This document shows, in pieces, positions 43,946 through 53,154 of a DNA stretch of 64,000 nt. Source of the stretch: DASUAS01 sp963819475. GTDB taxonomy: Bacteria; Actinomycetota; Acidimicrobiia; IMCC26256; DASPTH01. A program made the position numbers and the translations under genes. Where the stretch lies: NCBI GenBank assembly GCA_963819475.1, contig CAWFWE010000004.1, forward strand, positions 992,001 to 1,056,000, read 5' to 3'. Position 1 is the stretch's first letter. Each line of letters begins with the position of its first letter. The notes under the pieces are model-generated. The model did not search any database, had not been told where the DNA came from, and saw only the letters and a list, made by a program, of their open reading frames with translations.

Positions 43946-44920
43946 TCAGATTGCGATCACGAACTTCCCGCGAGCGCCCCCGTCGTGAAGCTGCTGGATG
44001 GCCGCAGCGGCTTCGCTCAACGGAAGGGTGCGATCGATCGCCGGCACGATCTGCCCGGACTCGATCAGATCTCGCAGCGCGTTCAGATCCTCGGCATTCT
44101 CCGTCGACGCGAGCATTCCGAGCGTCTGGCTCACCAGCGGTGACAGCGCAACAGCGCGGAGCGAGCGGTCGAAGCCGCCGAGCCAACGACCGCCGGTCTC
44201 GCCGCCAACGATGATGAGCGTGCCGCTCCTGGCGAGCGCTCTTCGGAGATGCGACAACCGTCGATTGCCGCCGGTGTCGAGGATGACGTCGTAGCGCACT
44301 TGGCCATTCGTAAAGTCGTCGTGGGTGTAGTCGACAACATGGTCCGCGCCGAGCGACCAGACGAGATCGACTTTGGCGGAGCTGCAAACGCCGGTGACCT
44401 CAGCACCGAAGGCCTTCGCGATCTGCACGGCGAAGCTGCCCACACCGCCCGACGCACCAACGATCAACACTCGCTGTCCCGCCGCGACGTGCGCCTTGCG
44501 GACGGCTTGCAGCGCCGTACTTGCCGAGATCGGGACGGCTGCGGCCTGCTCGAAGGACAGGTTCGCCGGCTTGCGCGCGATCATGCGCGGCCGGGCGACG
44601 ACGTGCTCGGCGAAGGATCCGTCGCAGGTGCCGTAGACCTCTTCGCCCGGCTCGAAGTCGGTCACGTCGTTGCCGACGGCCTCAACGGTTCCCGCGAAGG
44701 CTCGGCCCGGGTTCGATGCCTTCGGCCTACGCACTCCGAAACCGGCGAGACGCATCGGGTAGGGCAGCCCCGTCATGCAGTGCCAGGTGCCCATGTCGAC
44801 GCTGGCGGCGGCAACCTGCACCAGTACCTCGTCGTCGCGGATCGTCGGACTTGCGATCTCGGCTACACGGAGAACTGCTGCGGATTCGGTCCCGTACGCG
44901 ACCTGGACGATCGCCTTCAT
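43946..44920 (-). CDS. Medium-chain NAD(P)-dependent dehydrogenase/quinone reductase-like
   Basis: 324 residues of the zinc-free MDR family: the GroES-like N-terminus contains GRAFAGTVEAVGNDVTDFEPGEEV, and the Rossmann motif is VLIVGASGGVGSFAVQIAKA. Y/W and catalytic zinc ligands of classical ADH are absent. Such proteins reduce enones or quinones with NADPH. C-terminal LPLSEAAAAIQQL.DGGARGK is typical. No operon partner. Confidence 0.9.
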   Translation of the reverse strand: MKAIVQVAYGTESAAVLRVAEIASPTIRDDEVLVQVAAASVDMGTWHCMTGLPYPMRLAGFGVRRPKASNPGRAFAGTVEAVGNDVTDFEPGEEVYGTCDGSFAEHVVARPRMIARKPANLSFEQAAAVPISASTALQAVRKAHVAAGQRVLIVGASGGVGSFAVQIAKAFGAEVTGVCSSAKVDLVWSLGADHVVDYTHDDFTNGQVRYDVILDTGGNRRLSHLRRALARSGTLIIVGGETGGRWLGGFDRSLRAVALSPLVSQTLGMLASTENAEDLNALRDLIESGQIVPAIDRTLPLSEAAAAIQQLHDGGARGKFVIAI

Positions 44921-45373
44921 CGCTTCGATCTGGCCGACACGGCTGTGACGCTATCGGTTGGTTGACCGCTGCGTTCGTGGTGGACACCGTGCACCACACA
45001 TAGAAGGTTCCAGAGGCGCCTTCGCTCGCAGGTCAACACGACTGCTGGGCGGAGGCGCTCTTGCGTGAGTGACGCGCCGTTTCGGCCTCGCCCGCGACGG
45101 ATCCTCGGGTATGCGTACAGGCCCACTCGTGTGAACGGTCTGGCGCACCCTGCCTGCCGACGAGGGTCTGTTGGATCGGTCCCGGCCCCGTCCACCACCT
45201 ATGTGTCACGAGCCAGCCGGACTGCAGAGCGCGGCTCAGGAATCTTGCTCGTCTGATGGACCCGCGGTGTGGCGCGAACGTCTGCGTCCTGGGTTATTGA
45301 GAGTGTGGGCGTGACCGCTCCGTTCAGCTTGCTGCGGATCGCGTCGGAAGCTCGATGATTGGGAGGGTTCACC
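44921..45373. other. Intergenic region, no gene seen
   Basis: About 450 bases. Only the antisense read-through tail of the molybdopterin oxidoreductase frame (down to 45199) enters it. I see no recognisable coding, RNA or repeat signal. Confidence 0.4.
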
Positions 45374-47610
45374 ATGGCCGAGCACGTTGCGGTGACACGA
45401 AGCCCGTTGATTCCGGTGTGGCGTCGCGGGTCGGTACTCGCGACGGTGTTGGTCGTGCTGCTCGCCCTGGGTGCGGGGACCGTGCTGGGCCTGGTCCTCG
45501 CGAGCGATTCGTCGATCACGTACACGACCCGAGTGCAATTGGATGCGTCCGACACGGGCGGCGGGCAGTGACTCTCGCCCGCAGGGTTCCACCGGGAGGT
45601 CTCCGCGCGCGCCAACGCGACGGGCGTGCCCGACTGCCGCGGCATACCCGTGAGCGGGTCGACATCGCGATCGCTCACCAACGTGTTGACGCACGGGTCT
45701 GCCCAGCCGTGCGGTACCGACACCACGCCCACTCTGATCACGTCGGTGACGAAGGCAGTCGCCGTCACACTGCCGGTCGCGCTCGTGACCACCACCTGAT
45801 CACCATCGGCAACGTGCACCGCGGCGGCATCGACGGGGTTCATCTGGACATACGGTCGGTCGCCCAAGCGGCGGTGCTGCGTGTTCTGATGTCGGACCTG
45901 GCGTTGCGGGATGAGCACCAGCTGCGCCGGTCTGCGCACGTCGTCGAGTTGGCGCACCAGCTCCGGCGGCGCGAGGCGCCAGCGCCCGTCGCGCAGCACG
46001 CGCTCGTGCACCCATCCGAACACCGCGCGGTCGGTCACCACGGGTTGGCCTGCCTCCCCTGCGGCCCGCAGCTCGTCGAGGCCGAGTCGCGCTCCTCGAA
46101 GCGCCAGGTCGAGCACGTCGTCGTCGGAGGCGGTGTCGAGATCGAGATCCGGGAGCACGTCGACGCCGATGCGTCGGCCGAGCTGAGCGAAGGCCCACCA
46201 CATCGGGCGCCGCTCCGAGACGGGGGTGACGACGGCGGTGGTGTACTGGCACATCACGGTCGGCATCAGGACGTCGTGGATCATCGTGAGGTCGGCCCGT
46301 TCCAGCTGGCCCGTGCACGGCCACACATGGGTCGCGAGCTCCGTGGTCTCGGTGGTGACGACGTCGGCGACGACGAGCACGTCGAGCTTGCGGAGCGCAG
46401 CCGCGAGTCGCGGATGGTTGGGAAGGTTGAGAGCGACGTTTCCTCCCGCGACGAACAGCGCGCGGAGGTTGCCCGCTTCGATCTCGTCGGCCATCGCCGC
46501 GCACGGATACTCGCCGAGCCAGGCGCTCAACTCCGGGCGACTCGCCGGTCCCGGCGCACGTGTGCCGGTCGGGGGCAACGGCGGAAGGTCGTTGCGGTCC
46601 CACTGCGTGAAGAAGCCGGGGGTGAACGACACCCCGCCCGGCCAATCGGCCGAGTGCGTGATGATCTCCAGGGCCCAGATGAACCAGTTGGCGACGTTCG
46701 CATCATCGGCCATCGACAAGCCGGTTCCGGTGAGCACCGCGACGCGACCGGCTCGGCGGACGGCATCGAGGAGTCGCTGCAAGTCGTCTTCCGCCACGCC
46801 GCTGAGGTCGGCGACATGGGCGCGGGTGAACCGCTGGACCGCGGCAGTGAGCTCCTCGACGCCGGTCGCATGGGCATCGAGGTAGTCGCGGTCGGCACCG
46901 GCGCGGAGCAGCTCGCGGACGAGGAAGCCGAAGATGGCGTGGTCGGTTCCGGGCCGGGCTTGGAGGTGACAGGTGGCCAACCGGGCAGTCTCGGTCCGGC
47001 GCGGATCGACGACCCACACCTCACCACGGGCGGTCAGCTCCCGCAGCCTGACGATCGGGTTCGGCATGATCAGCGTCTGCCCGTGTGAGACCACCGGGTT
47101 CGACCCCACGATGATGAGCATCCGGTTCTCGTCGAGGTCGGGCTTGGCGAGCAAACCGGGCATGCCGCTCACGAGCTCGGACACGACCATGGTGGAGATG
47201 ACGTCGATCGAGGTGTCGCTGTAGTAGCTCGGGGTCGCGAGCGTCCGCATCAAGAGGTTCGATGTGAACAGGCCGGCGGCGTCGAAGTATCCACCCGAGC
47301 CCACGAAGTACCCCACGGCCGACGGCCCGTGCTCGTCGAGGATGGACCCCACCCGAGTGGCGACGTCGCCGAGGCACTCGTTCCACGTGGTGTCCACGGC
47401 GGTGTCGCCGCGTCGCATCATGGGACGGTTCAGCCGATCCGGACGGTGGTGAAGTGCGGGGATGGCACGGCCTTTCGGACAGGTGTAGCCCTGGGACAGG
47501 ACGTGCTCGTGGTTGCCCCGCACACCGACCACGGTGTCGCCCTCAGTCGACACGATGATCCCGCACCCCGCGACGCAGATCCGGCAGTACGTCGCCCGCT
47601 CCGTGTCCAT
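45199..47610 (-). CDS. Molybdopterin-dependent oxidoreductase (bis-MGD family), copy A
   Basis: The first ~670 residues are a DMSO-reductase-family catalytic subunit: [4Fe-4S] motif C-x2-C-x3-C...C in YCRICVAGCGII and QGYTCPKG, LIIVGSNPVVSHGQTL, VWVVDPRRTETARLATCHLQ, and a C-terminal MGD-binding barrel (YVQMNPVDAAAVHVADGDQV). Homology fades near TGMPRQSGTPVALA (about 45600), yet the frame runs ~130 codons further to 45199 across a plus-strand gene; a lost stop or frameshift at the end is likely. ATG 47610 overlaps the stop of the PEP-utilising gene. Substrate unknown; no signal peptide, so cytosolic. Confidence 0.85.
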   Translation of the reverse strand: MDTERATYCRICVAGCGIIVSTEGDTVVGVRGNHEHVLSQGYTCPKGRAIPALHHRPDRLNRPMMRRGDTAVDTTWNECLGDVATRVGSILDEHGPSAVGYFVGSGGYFDAAGLFTSNLLMRTLATPSYYSDTSIDVISTMVVSELVSGMPGLLAKPDLDENRMLIIVGSNPVVSHGQTLIMPNPIVRLRELTARGEVWVVDPRRTETARLATCHLQARPGTDHAIFGFLVRELLRAGADRDYLDAHATGVEELTAAVQRFTRAHVADLSGVAEDDLQRLLDAVRRAGRVAVLTGTGLSMADDANVANWFIWALEIITHSADWPGGVSFTPGFFTQWDRNDLPPLPPTGTRAPGPASRPELSAWLGEYPCAAMADEIEAGNLRALFVAGGNVALNLPNHPRLAAALRKLDVLVVADVVTTETTELATHVWPCTGQLERADLTMIHDVLMPTVMCQYTTAVVTPVSERRPMWWAFAQLGRRIGVDVLPDLDLDTASDDDVLDLALRGARLGLDELRAAGEAGQPVVTDRAVFGWVHERVLRDGRWRLAPPELVRQLDDVRRPAQLVLIPQRQVRHQNTQHRRLGDRPYVQMNPVDAAAVHVADGDQVVVTSATGSVTATAFVTDVIRVGVVSVPHGWADPCVNTLVSDRDVDPLTGMPRQSGTPVALARAETSRWNPAGESHCPPPVSDASNCTRVVYVIDESLARTRPSTVPAPRASSTTNTVASTDPRRHTGINGLRVTATCSAMVNPPNHRASDAIRSKLNGAVTPTLSITQDADVRATPRVHQTSKIPEPRSAVRLARDT
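45374..45571 (+). CDS. Small single-pass membrane protein
   Basis: 65 residues. GGGAGGG precedes ATG 45374 at a good distance. RRGSVLATVLVVLLALGAGT and the following VLGLVLAS form one long membrane helix; a short extracytoplasmic tail of ~25 residues follows. No family recognised. It overlaps, on the other strand, the implausible C-terminal extension of the molybdopterin oxidoreductase frame, which favours this small gene being real. Confidence 0.5.
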   Translation: MAEHVAVTRSPLIPVWRRGSVLATVLVVLLALGAGTVLGLVLASDSSITYTTRVQLDASDTGGGQ

Positions 47611-49227
47611 CACACCTCCCGTCGCGACGCGGTCGGGGTGAGCACCTCCACCCGTCCCGTGCCGCCGTCGACGCGCAGCAGATCGCCGGAGACGAGTTGC
47701 CCGGTCCCCACGGTGGTGTTGATCACACACGGGACGCCGAGCTCGCGGGCCACGATCGCGCCGTGGCTCAACGGGCCCCCGACGTCGATGACGAGCGCCG
47801 CCGCGACCAGGAAGTACGGCGCCCAGCTCGGGTCCGTCGTATGGCAGACGAGGATCTCTCCCGGCTCGATCGGGTCATTGGTCACCGGGTCGACGATGAC
47901 GCGTGCCCGACCTTCGACCACGCCGGGGCACACCCCGATACCGGTGAGCACCGACGTCCCGTCGGGGACGCGTGCAAGCGCGATCGGCTGGGGCACCGGG
48001 TTGCCCACCCACGTGAGCGGTATCTCCACCGCCTCGTACTCGCGATGGCGGGTCCGGCGGAAGGCCGCGCGTTCACGCCCGTCCCGCACCAGCGTGGGAA
48101 CCAGCTCATCGGCCACGAGGAAGTAGGCGTCGTCCGGCTCGGCGAGCAGACCGCGTGCGTAATACGCGCTGTCCGAGCGCTCGAGTGGCGGCGCGCCCGA
48201 CATCGACCGTGCGCCAGAACGTGACCTTTCCCAGCTGCCGGAGCGCGGTGAAGCGGTGCGTCTCCGCGATCGCGTTGCCGATCTCGTCGCGCCGGGCCGG
48301 TTCGAGTGCGGCCAGGAGCTCCGCCTCCGCGTCGACTCGCGCCGCGGCGAGCTGCCGACCGGTCGCACGCGGTCCTTCCCGGTCGTCCATCGCGCCGAGG
48401 GCGTCGAGCACCGGGTCGAGCACGGTTGGGTCCTCCCGCCACACGCGCGCCGCGAGGTCGCCGGCGCGGTCGCCCTGGTAGCCGTAACGGGCGATGAGCT
48501 CCGTCCGCGGCAGCACGCCGTGCGCGGCGTCCCACAACGCTTCGCTCATCCGGTCGTCTTCCGTGTCGCCGTACCCGCTCGAGAGGCGGGTCAGGAGGTC
48601 GAGCTTGCCCGCGGTTGCGCACGCACGGGCCAAGGATGCGAATCCCTCCATCGCGAACAGCGAGGCGGTGGTGTGCGGTCTCATCACCTCGCCGAGCCGA
48701 TCCCGAGCGTCGAGCCACAGGGCGGCCGCATCGCCGGTGTCGTCGATGGTGTCCGGACGCACTCGGTCCTTCCACCACGCGTCCATCTCGACGTAGAGAC
48801 GCTCGATCGTCCGCGGGATCTCGGCGAGGAGCGCGTCGCGCCGCTCGATGATGCGGGCGTGACGATCGGTCGTTGGATGGCGCTTCGCATCCGGCCGCAC
48901 CGAACCCAGCATCGTGAGCTCGAACTCGTCCGCCGACGTACCCGGGACCCGGTCGTACATCTCGCGCAGAGCATCGACGTTCAATGCGACGCGGCCGAAG
49001 AACGCGCCCGTCCAATTGTCGTCCGTCGACGGCGGCAGCTCGACCTCCGACTCGTCGTACACTCCCCGGTCGTACGCGCTGGCGCGCATGCCCCGCTCGG
49101 CGGACCGGAAGAAGTCCCAGTGCAGGGGCGTGATCACCCCGGGTGTGGCCTCCGACGTGTTGACGCGCGTCCAGAGCGTGTCGGCGCCGCTGACGCCGTG
49201 CGTCGGGTCGTCGTACGACGTGCTCAC
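47610..49227 (-). pseudogene. PEP-utilising enzyme (phosphohistidine swivelling domain protein), one frameshift
   Basis: Start GTG 49227. Frame one covers ~360 residues (DTLWTRVNTSEATPGVITPL; VGRAATRALGQRVLR), then near 48150 the homology passes to another frame (YARGLLAEPDDAYFLVADEL; ILVCHTTDPSWAPYFLVAAA; GGPLSHGAIVARELGVPCV). The last motif holds the catalytic His of PEP synthase/PPDK swivel domains. No ATP-grasp domain is present, as in the phosphoryl-transfer subunit of phenylphosphate synthase. The total length is one base off frame, so a single indel explains the break. Four-base overlap with the upstream gene and a one-base overlap with the oxidoreductase downstream make a tight operon. 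Confidence 0.8.
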
Positions 49228-50390
49228 CCGCCGCTCGGATCGGGGGCGTCGTCGCTGGTCCAGAGGTGGGCCTCGACGTCGTCGGTGAAGTCGCGCCACA
49301 CGGTGAGATGGCCCTCCCCGGGCTCACCATCGACGGTGAGGGTCACGTCATGCTCTCGATGCACGTGCGGGTAGGGCGACCGGTCCGGCATCGTCGTCAC
49401 CACGTTCGGCGACGACACGTCGAGCACCTCGAACTCCTCGAGCAGCTCCCCGCGGTAGGCGCCGAGCCCGAGGCCGTCGTGGTAGCCCATGTCGTACCCG
49501 GTGCCCTTGAGAACCCACGCCGGCGCCACCACCGTGCACTCCACGCGCAAGGGTGCTCCGGTCGAGGTGACCACGGCGAAGGACGCGCGCTCGAACCCGA
49601 GGCTGACCGTGTCGGCCGGGCTCATGCCGTCGCGATAGGTGAGGTCGAGCTCGGCGCGCGCGACTGCGACCGGTGGCCGTCCGGATCCGGCCGGCCACTG
49701 CACGGTGCCCACCGAACGCTGGAACCCGCCGGCGCCCTGGGTCACGTCGATGACGCCGCCCGATGCGTGGGTGTTGAAGAAGAGGAAGGCTCGGAGGAAC
49801 TCGGCGTGCGCCTGGCGCGGCGGGCCGGTGACGGGTTCGTAGCCGCCCGTGCCGGGCCGCACGCCCCACGAATGGTCACGGCTGCCGTACCAGTCCTCGA
49901 CCGCGCGCCGCACCCCGTCGATCTCGATCCAGCCGTCGGCGCGCCCGAGCTGGTACATGCGCACGCCCTGGGTCTGGACGCGTCCGTCGAGCCGTCGCCA
50001 CATGGGCGGCTCCTCGATCACGTCGTAGGTCCCGGTCCACACAAGGTCGCAGGCGATCGGATGACGCCCGGGCTCGACCGCGATGCGCAGCTGTCGCAAT
50101 CCCTCGATCACGTCGACCGAGAGCGCGCCGACGCTCGTGTCATCGACCGCCGGACGCAGCGCACGGGACACCCGGAGGCAGTACTGCTTGCCGTCGTGCA
50201 CCACGGTGCAGAACCCATCGAGCACGTTCGTGTTCTTGTAGAGGCCCATACCGGCGACGAGCGACGTGGCCCCGCCGGGCTCGATGGCCTGGAACCAGTA
50301 ACGGTCATAGAACCGGTGGTCGGACGTGACCGCGTGATCGAACGTGGTCGGCGCCTGGTGGAGCAGCGAGTCGTCGAGCCTCGTCAGCAC
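49224..50390 (-). CDS. Uncharacterised protein of the PEP-utilising/molybdopterin operon
   Basis: 388 residues, no firm family assignment. RFYDRYWFQAIEPGGATSLV at the N-terminus and GSRDHSWGVRPGTGGYEPV in the middle, with repeated beta-strand patterns, recall the two-domain lipocalin-like (CrtC/DUF7064-DUF7065 type) proteins found near genes for terpenoid or steroid breakdown. HSWG and FYDRYWFQ are strongly conserved-looking. Stop and the following GTG overlap (GTGA). It may bind or transform a hydrophobic substrate. Confidence 0.7.
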   Translation of the reverse strand: MLTRLDDSLLHQAPTTFDHAVTSDHRFYDRYWFQAIEPGGATSLVAGMGLYKNTNVLDGFCTVVHDGKQYCLRVSRALRPAVDDTSVGALSVDVIEGLRQLRIAVEPGRHPIACDLVWTGTYDVIEEPPMWRRLDGRVQTQGVRMYQLGRADGWIEIDGVRRAVEDWYGSRDHSWGVRPGTGGYEPVTGPPRQAHAEFLRAFLFFNTHASGGVIDVTQGAGGFQRSVGTVQWPAGSGRPPVAVARAELDLTYRDGMSPADTVSLGFERASFAVVTSTGAPLRVECTVVAPAWVLKGTGYDMGYHDGLGLGAYRGELLEEFEVLDVSSPNVVTTMPDRSPYPHVHREHDVTLTVDGEPGEGHLTVWRDFTDDVEAHLWTSDDAPDPSGG

Positions 50391-50421
50391 GCGGCGTGAA
50401 CCCCGCGCGCGTGTACGACGC

Positions 50422-51261
50422 TCACGACTGACCGCGCACGAGGGAGCTCATGAGGTTCACGAGCTCGTTGCGCGGCATCGCCCGCATCTTCGCGGCCGCG
50501 CGCTCGTCGATGGGGTCCGAATAGAGCACTGGGCCCTGGCCGAGGTTCTCGAACAGGTGCTCGGCAGCAGCTTCGGGCGAAGTCGGCACGCTCTGGCGGT
50601 TGAACATGGTCTCCAGCGGATCGTCGGTTTCGATGCTTCCACGACGCGAAAAGTCGATGGCGGCGCCGTAACGTTCGATGAATGTCGGAGTCGCGGTCGA
50701 ACCCAGGAGGTAGAGCGCCACATCGACGCCGAGCGGCGCGAACTCAGCGTAGAGCCCTTCGCCGAGGATCCATTCGAACGCCTTGGTGGCCGAGTACATC
50801 GTCATGAAGCTGCAGCCGACGAGTGCGGCCATCGACGACACCAGCGCGATCCCGCCCCGCCCGCGTGCCGCCATGCGTCGGCCGAGCTCGTAGCTCAAGA
50901 CCGTCGGTGTCGTGCAGTTGGCGGTGATGTTGAAGAGGTGGTCCTCGAGCGGGCTCTCGTGAAACGTGCCCACGCGCTCTCCGGCGGCGTTGTAGATCAC
51001 GAGCCCGACGTCGAGGCCGTTCACCGCCTCGAGGAGTCGTCCTGCGGTGCCGGGGTCGCCGATGTCGCCGGCGAACGTGCGCACCTCGACACCCGTACGC
51101 GTTCGCAACGCCGCCGCCAGCTCTTCCAGCGGCTCCGCCCGCCGGGCGGTCAGGACGACGTCGAGCCCGCGGGTGGCCGCCTGGGCCGCGCATGCTGCGC
51201 CAAGCCCAGTCGATCCGCCGACCACGAGCGCCCACGGCCCGTACCGCCCCGCGAACTGCAT
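50422..51261 (-). CDS. Short-chain dehydrogenase/reductase
   Basis: 279 residues. Cofactor motif VVGGSTGLGAACAAQAA near residue 14, NAAG in VIYNAAGERVG, and active site S...Y-x3-K (VSSMAALVG; MYSATKAFEW). An NAD(P)-dependent alcohol/ketone oxidoreductase of unknown substrate. It lies 31 bases upstream of the 388-residue gene and probably begins that operon. A candidate operator at 51291-51306 precedes it. Confidence 0.9.
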   Translation of the reverse strand: MQFAGRYGPWALVVGGSTGLGAACAAQAATRGLDVVLTARRAEPLEELAAALRTRTGVEVRTFAGDIGDPGTAGRLLEAVNGLDVGLVIYNAAGERVGTFHESPLEDHLFNITANCTTPTVLSYELGRRMAARGRGGIALVSSMAALVGCSFMTMYSATKAFEWILGEGLYAEFAPLGVDVALYLLGSTATPTFIERYGAAIDFSRRGSIETDDPLETMFNRQSVPTSPEAAAEHLFENLGQGPVLYSDPIDERAAAKMRAMPRNELVNLMSSLVRGQS

Positions 51262-51290
51262 CGTTCCCCCCGGTGACCGCGTACGCCGCG

Positions 51291-51306
51291 TTCATAATGT
51301 ATACAA
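51291..51306 (-). promoter_or_regulatory. Candidate operator TTGTATACATTATGAA
   Basis: Read on the minus strand, 30-45 bases before the SDR start. Similar to TTGTATAACGTATACGA at 53092-53108, between the divergent GMC and SDR genes. It stands out as AT-rich in GC-rich DNA and may also contain the -10 (CATTAT). Confidence 0.45.
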
Positions 51307-51353
51307 AGTGCGGGCACGATGGCCAGAATGGTCGGGGTACACGCCCGCCGCGA

Positions 51354-52997
51354 TCACCCGCCGATCAGGTCGAAGGCCTTCTCGCCGATCATCTCGCACA
51401 CCGCGTTGATGTTGCCGCTGGTCACCAGAGGCATGACCGACGCGTCGGCGACGCGCAACCCCGCGACCTCGCGCACCCGCAGGTCCGGATCGACGACCGC
51501 ATCGGCGTCGGTGCCCATGCGACACGTTCCTGCAGGGTGCTGGCCACCCCATGCGGCGCCGCGCACGAACTGGTGCCATTGGTCGTCGGTCTCGACCACC
51601 GCACCGGGAAAGGCCTCACTGACCACGTGCTCGGCCATCGGTGAAGTGCCCATGATCTCCCGCGCGCGTCGCGCCCCGGCGACGAGGTCGGCGGCATCTT
51701 CGGGGTGCTCGAGGAACCGGTAGCGGATCACCGGCGGGTCCAGCGCATGTGCGGACCGGAGCTCGACCCGCCCCCGCGCCTTGGGATGGAGGAGCTGCAC
51801 GACGACCGACACGACAGCGCGACGGAGCAGCTTCAACTCGTTGGCCTTGTGCTCCCCGACGGAGTCGAAGGTCTCGGCAAGGCTCTCGTCGGTGTTCTCG
51901 CCGATCATGCCGAGCGGCGCGAACAGATGCTCGACGTCGGGCCACGCGCTCCCGCGGTGCAACTGCGAGAACACCAGCGCATGGGCCGTCGCCGATGCGG
52001 CCGGTCCCCGCCCGCGTGCGAACAGGTCAAGGCCGTGGCGGACGAACCCGCTCGGCGTGATGGCCAGGTTCAACGTGGGGACGTCGACGTTCCACATCAT
52101 GATGAGCATCAGATGGTCCTGAAGATTGGCGCCGACGCCCGGGAGGTCGGCGACGACGTCGATGCCGTGGTCGCGCAGGTGGTTCGCCGGCCCGACACCC
52201 GACGCCATGAGGAGGCGAGGGGTCGACAGGGTGCCGGCGCAGACGATCACCTCGCGCGTCGCTCGGACCTCGCGAGGCGAGCCGCGCTCCAGATAGCGCA
52301 CACCGACGGCGCGGCGACCCTCGAAGACGATGGCGGTCGCGGCCGCGCCAGTGAGGACACGGAGGTTCTTCCGGCGGCGGACCAACCCGAGGTACGCCGT
52401 CGCCGCGCTGTGACGAAAGCCGCGCCGTTGCGACGTCTGCACCCAACCGACTCCGTACTGCGACCGGCCGTTGTAGTCGGGAGTGAACGGTTGACCGGCA
52501 CGCTGCGCGGCGGCGACGAACGCGTCGCTCAGCTCGTGGTGCGTGCGCCCCATCGACACGCGTTGTGGCCCCTGACCGCCCCGGAAGTCGTCCCCTCCGC
52601 CCTCGAAGCACTCCGAGCGCTTGAAGTACGGCAGCACCCCGTCGTAGTCCCAGCCCGTCGCTCCCAGCACCGCCCACGCGTCGAAGTCGGCGCGGTTGCC
52701 TCGTACCCACACGAGCCCGTTCACCGAGCTGCCGCCGCCGAGGACACGACCTGTGAGCCACGTTGTGTTCATGCCGTCGCGAGTGGGATCGGGTTCGTCG
52801 GCGAAGGCGTAGTACTCGTTCTTGAGTCGCATGAGCCCAGCCGGGATGTGGATGAAGGGCGAGCGGTCGTTCCCGCCCGCCTCGAGGAGGAGCACTCGGT
52901 CGCGGCCGTTCTGCGCGAGCCGGCTTGCGAGTACGCACCCGGCTGAGCCGCCACCGACCACCACGTAGTCGTAGGAGGCAGTGCCCGGCTCCGCCAT
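51354..52997 (-). CDS. GMC-family FAD oxidoreductase (choline dehydrogenase/alcohol oxidase type)
   Basis: 547 residues. N-terminal ADP-binding motif DYVVVGGGSAGCVLASRLAQ, GMC signature 1 around GRVLGGGSSVNGLVWVRGN, signature 2 near VIVCAGTLSTPRLLMASGVG, and C-terminal active site HPAGTCRMG with the catalytic His. These enzymes oxidise primary or secondary alcohols. ATG 52997 is supported by the FAD motif ~10 residues in. Divergent from the SDR/SMP-30 pair; both sides share the candidate operator at 53092-53108. Confidence 0.93.
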   Translation of the reverse strand: MAEPGTASYDYVVVGGGSAGCVLASRLAQNGRDRVLLLEAGGNDRSPFIHIPAGLMRLKNEYYAFADEPDPTRDGMNTTWLTGRVLGGGSSVNGLVWVRGNRADFDAWAVLGATGWDYDGVLPYFKRSECFEGGGDDFRGGQGPQRVSMGRTHHELSDAFVAAAQRAGQPFTPDYNGRSQYGVGWVQTSQRRGFRHSAATAYLGLVRRRKNLRVLTGAAATAIVFEGRRAVGVRYLERGSPREVRATREVIVCAGTLSTPRLLMASGVGPANHLRDHGIDVVADLPGVGANLQDHLMLIMMWNVDVPTLNLAITPSGFVRHGLDLFARGRGPAASATAHALVFSQLHRGSAWPDVEHLFAPLGMIGENTDESLAETFDSVGEHKANELKLLRRAVVSVVVQLLHPKARGRVELRSAHALDPPVIRYRFLEHPEDAADLVAGARRAREIMGTSPMAEHVVSEAFPGAVVETDDQWHQFVRGAAWGGQHPAGTCRMGTDADAVVDPDLRVREVAGLRVADASVMPLVTSGNINAVCEMIGEKAFDLIGG

Positions 52998-53091
52998 CCC
53001 GTCCCCCTTGGCCGTTCACTGGTGTGTGGCCGCAGTGTTGCGGGTGCGCAGACGCGTGCCGGGCCCGCATCTGGCGCGCGCACGCGGCGGC

Positions 53092-53108
53092 TTGTATAAC
53101 GTATACGA
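53092..53108 (+). promoter_or_regulatory. Candidate operator TTGTATAACGTATACGA in a divergent promoter
   Basis: It lies between the GMC oxidoreductase (minus) and the SDR (plus). Contains a near-palindrome GTATAACGTATAC and matches the site at 51291-51306 in TTGTATA and the following TAT. No regulator gene adjoins it. Confidence 0.45.
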
Positions 53109-53154
53109 GGTCGAGCGTGGCGTTCTGCGACGCACGGCACCAGGGAGAACGGCG

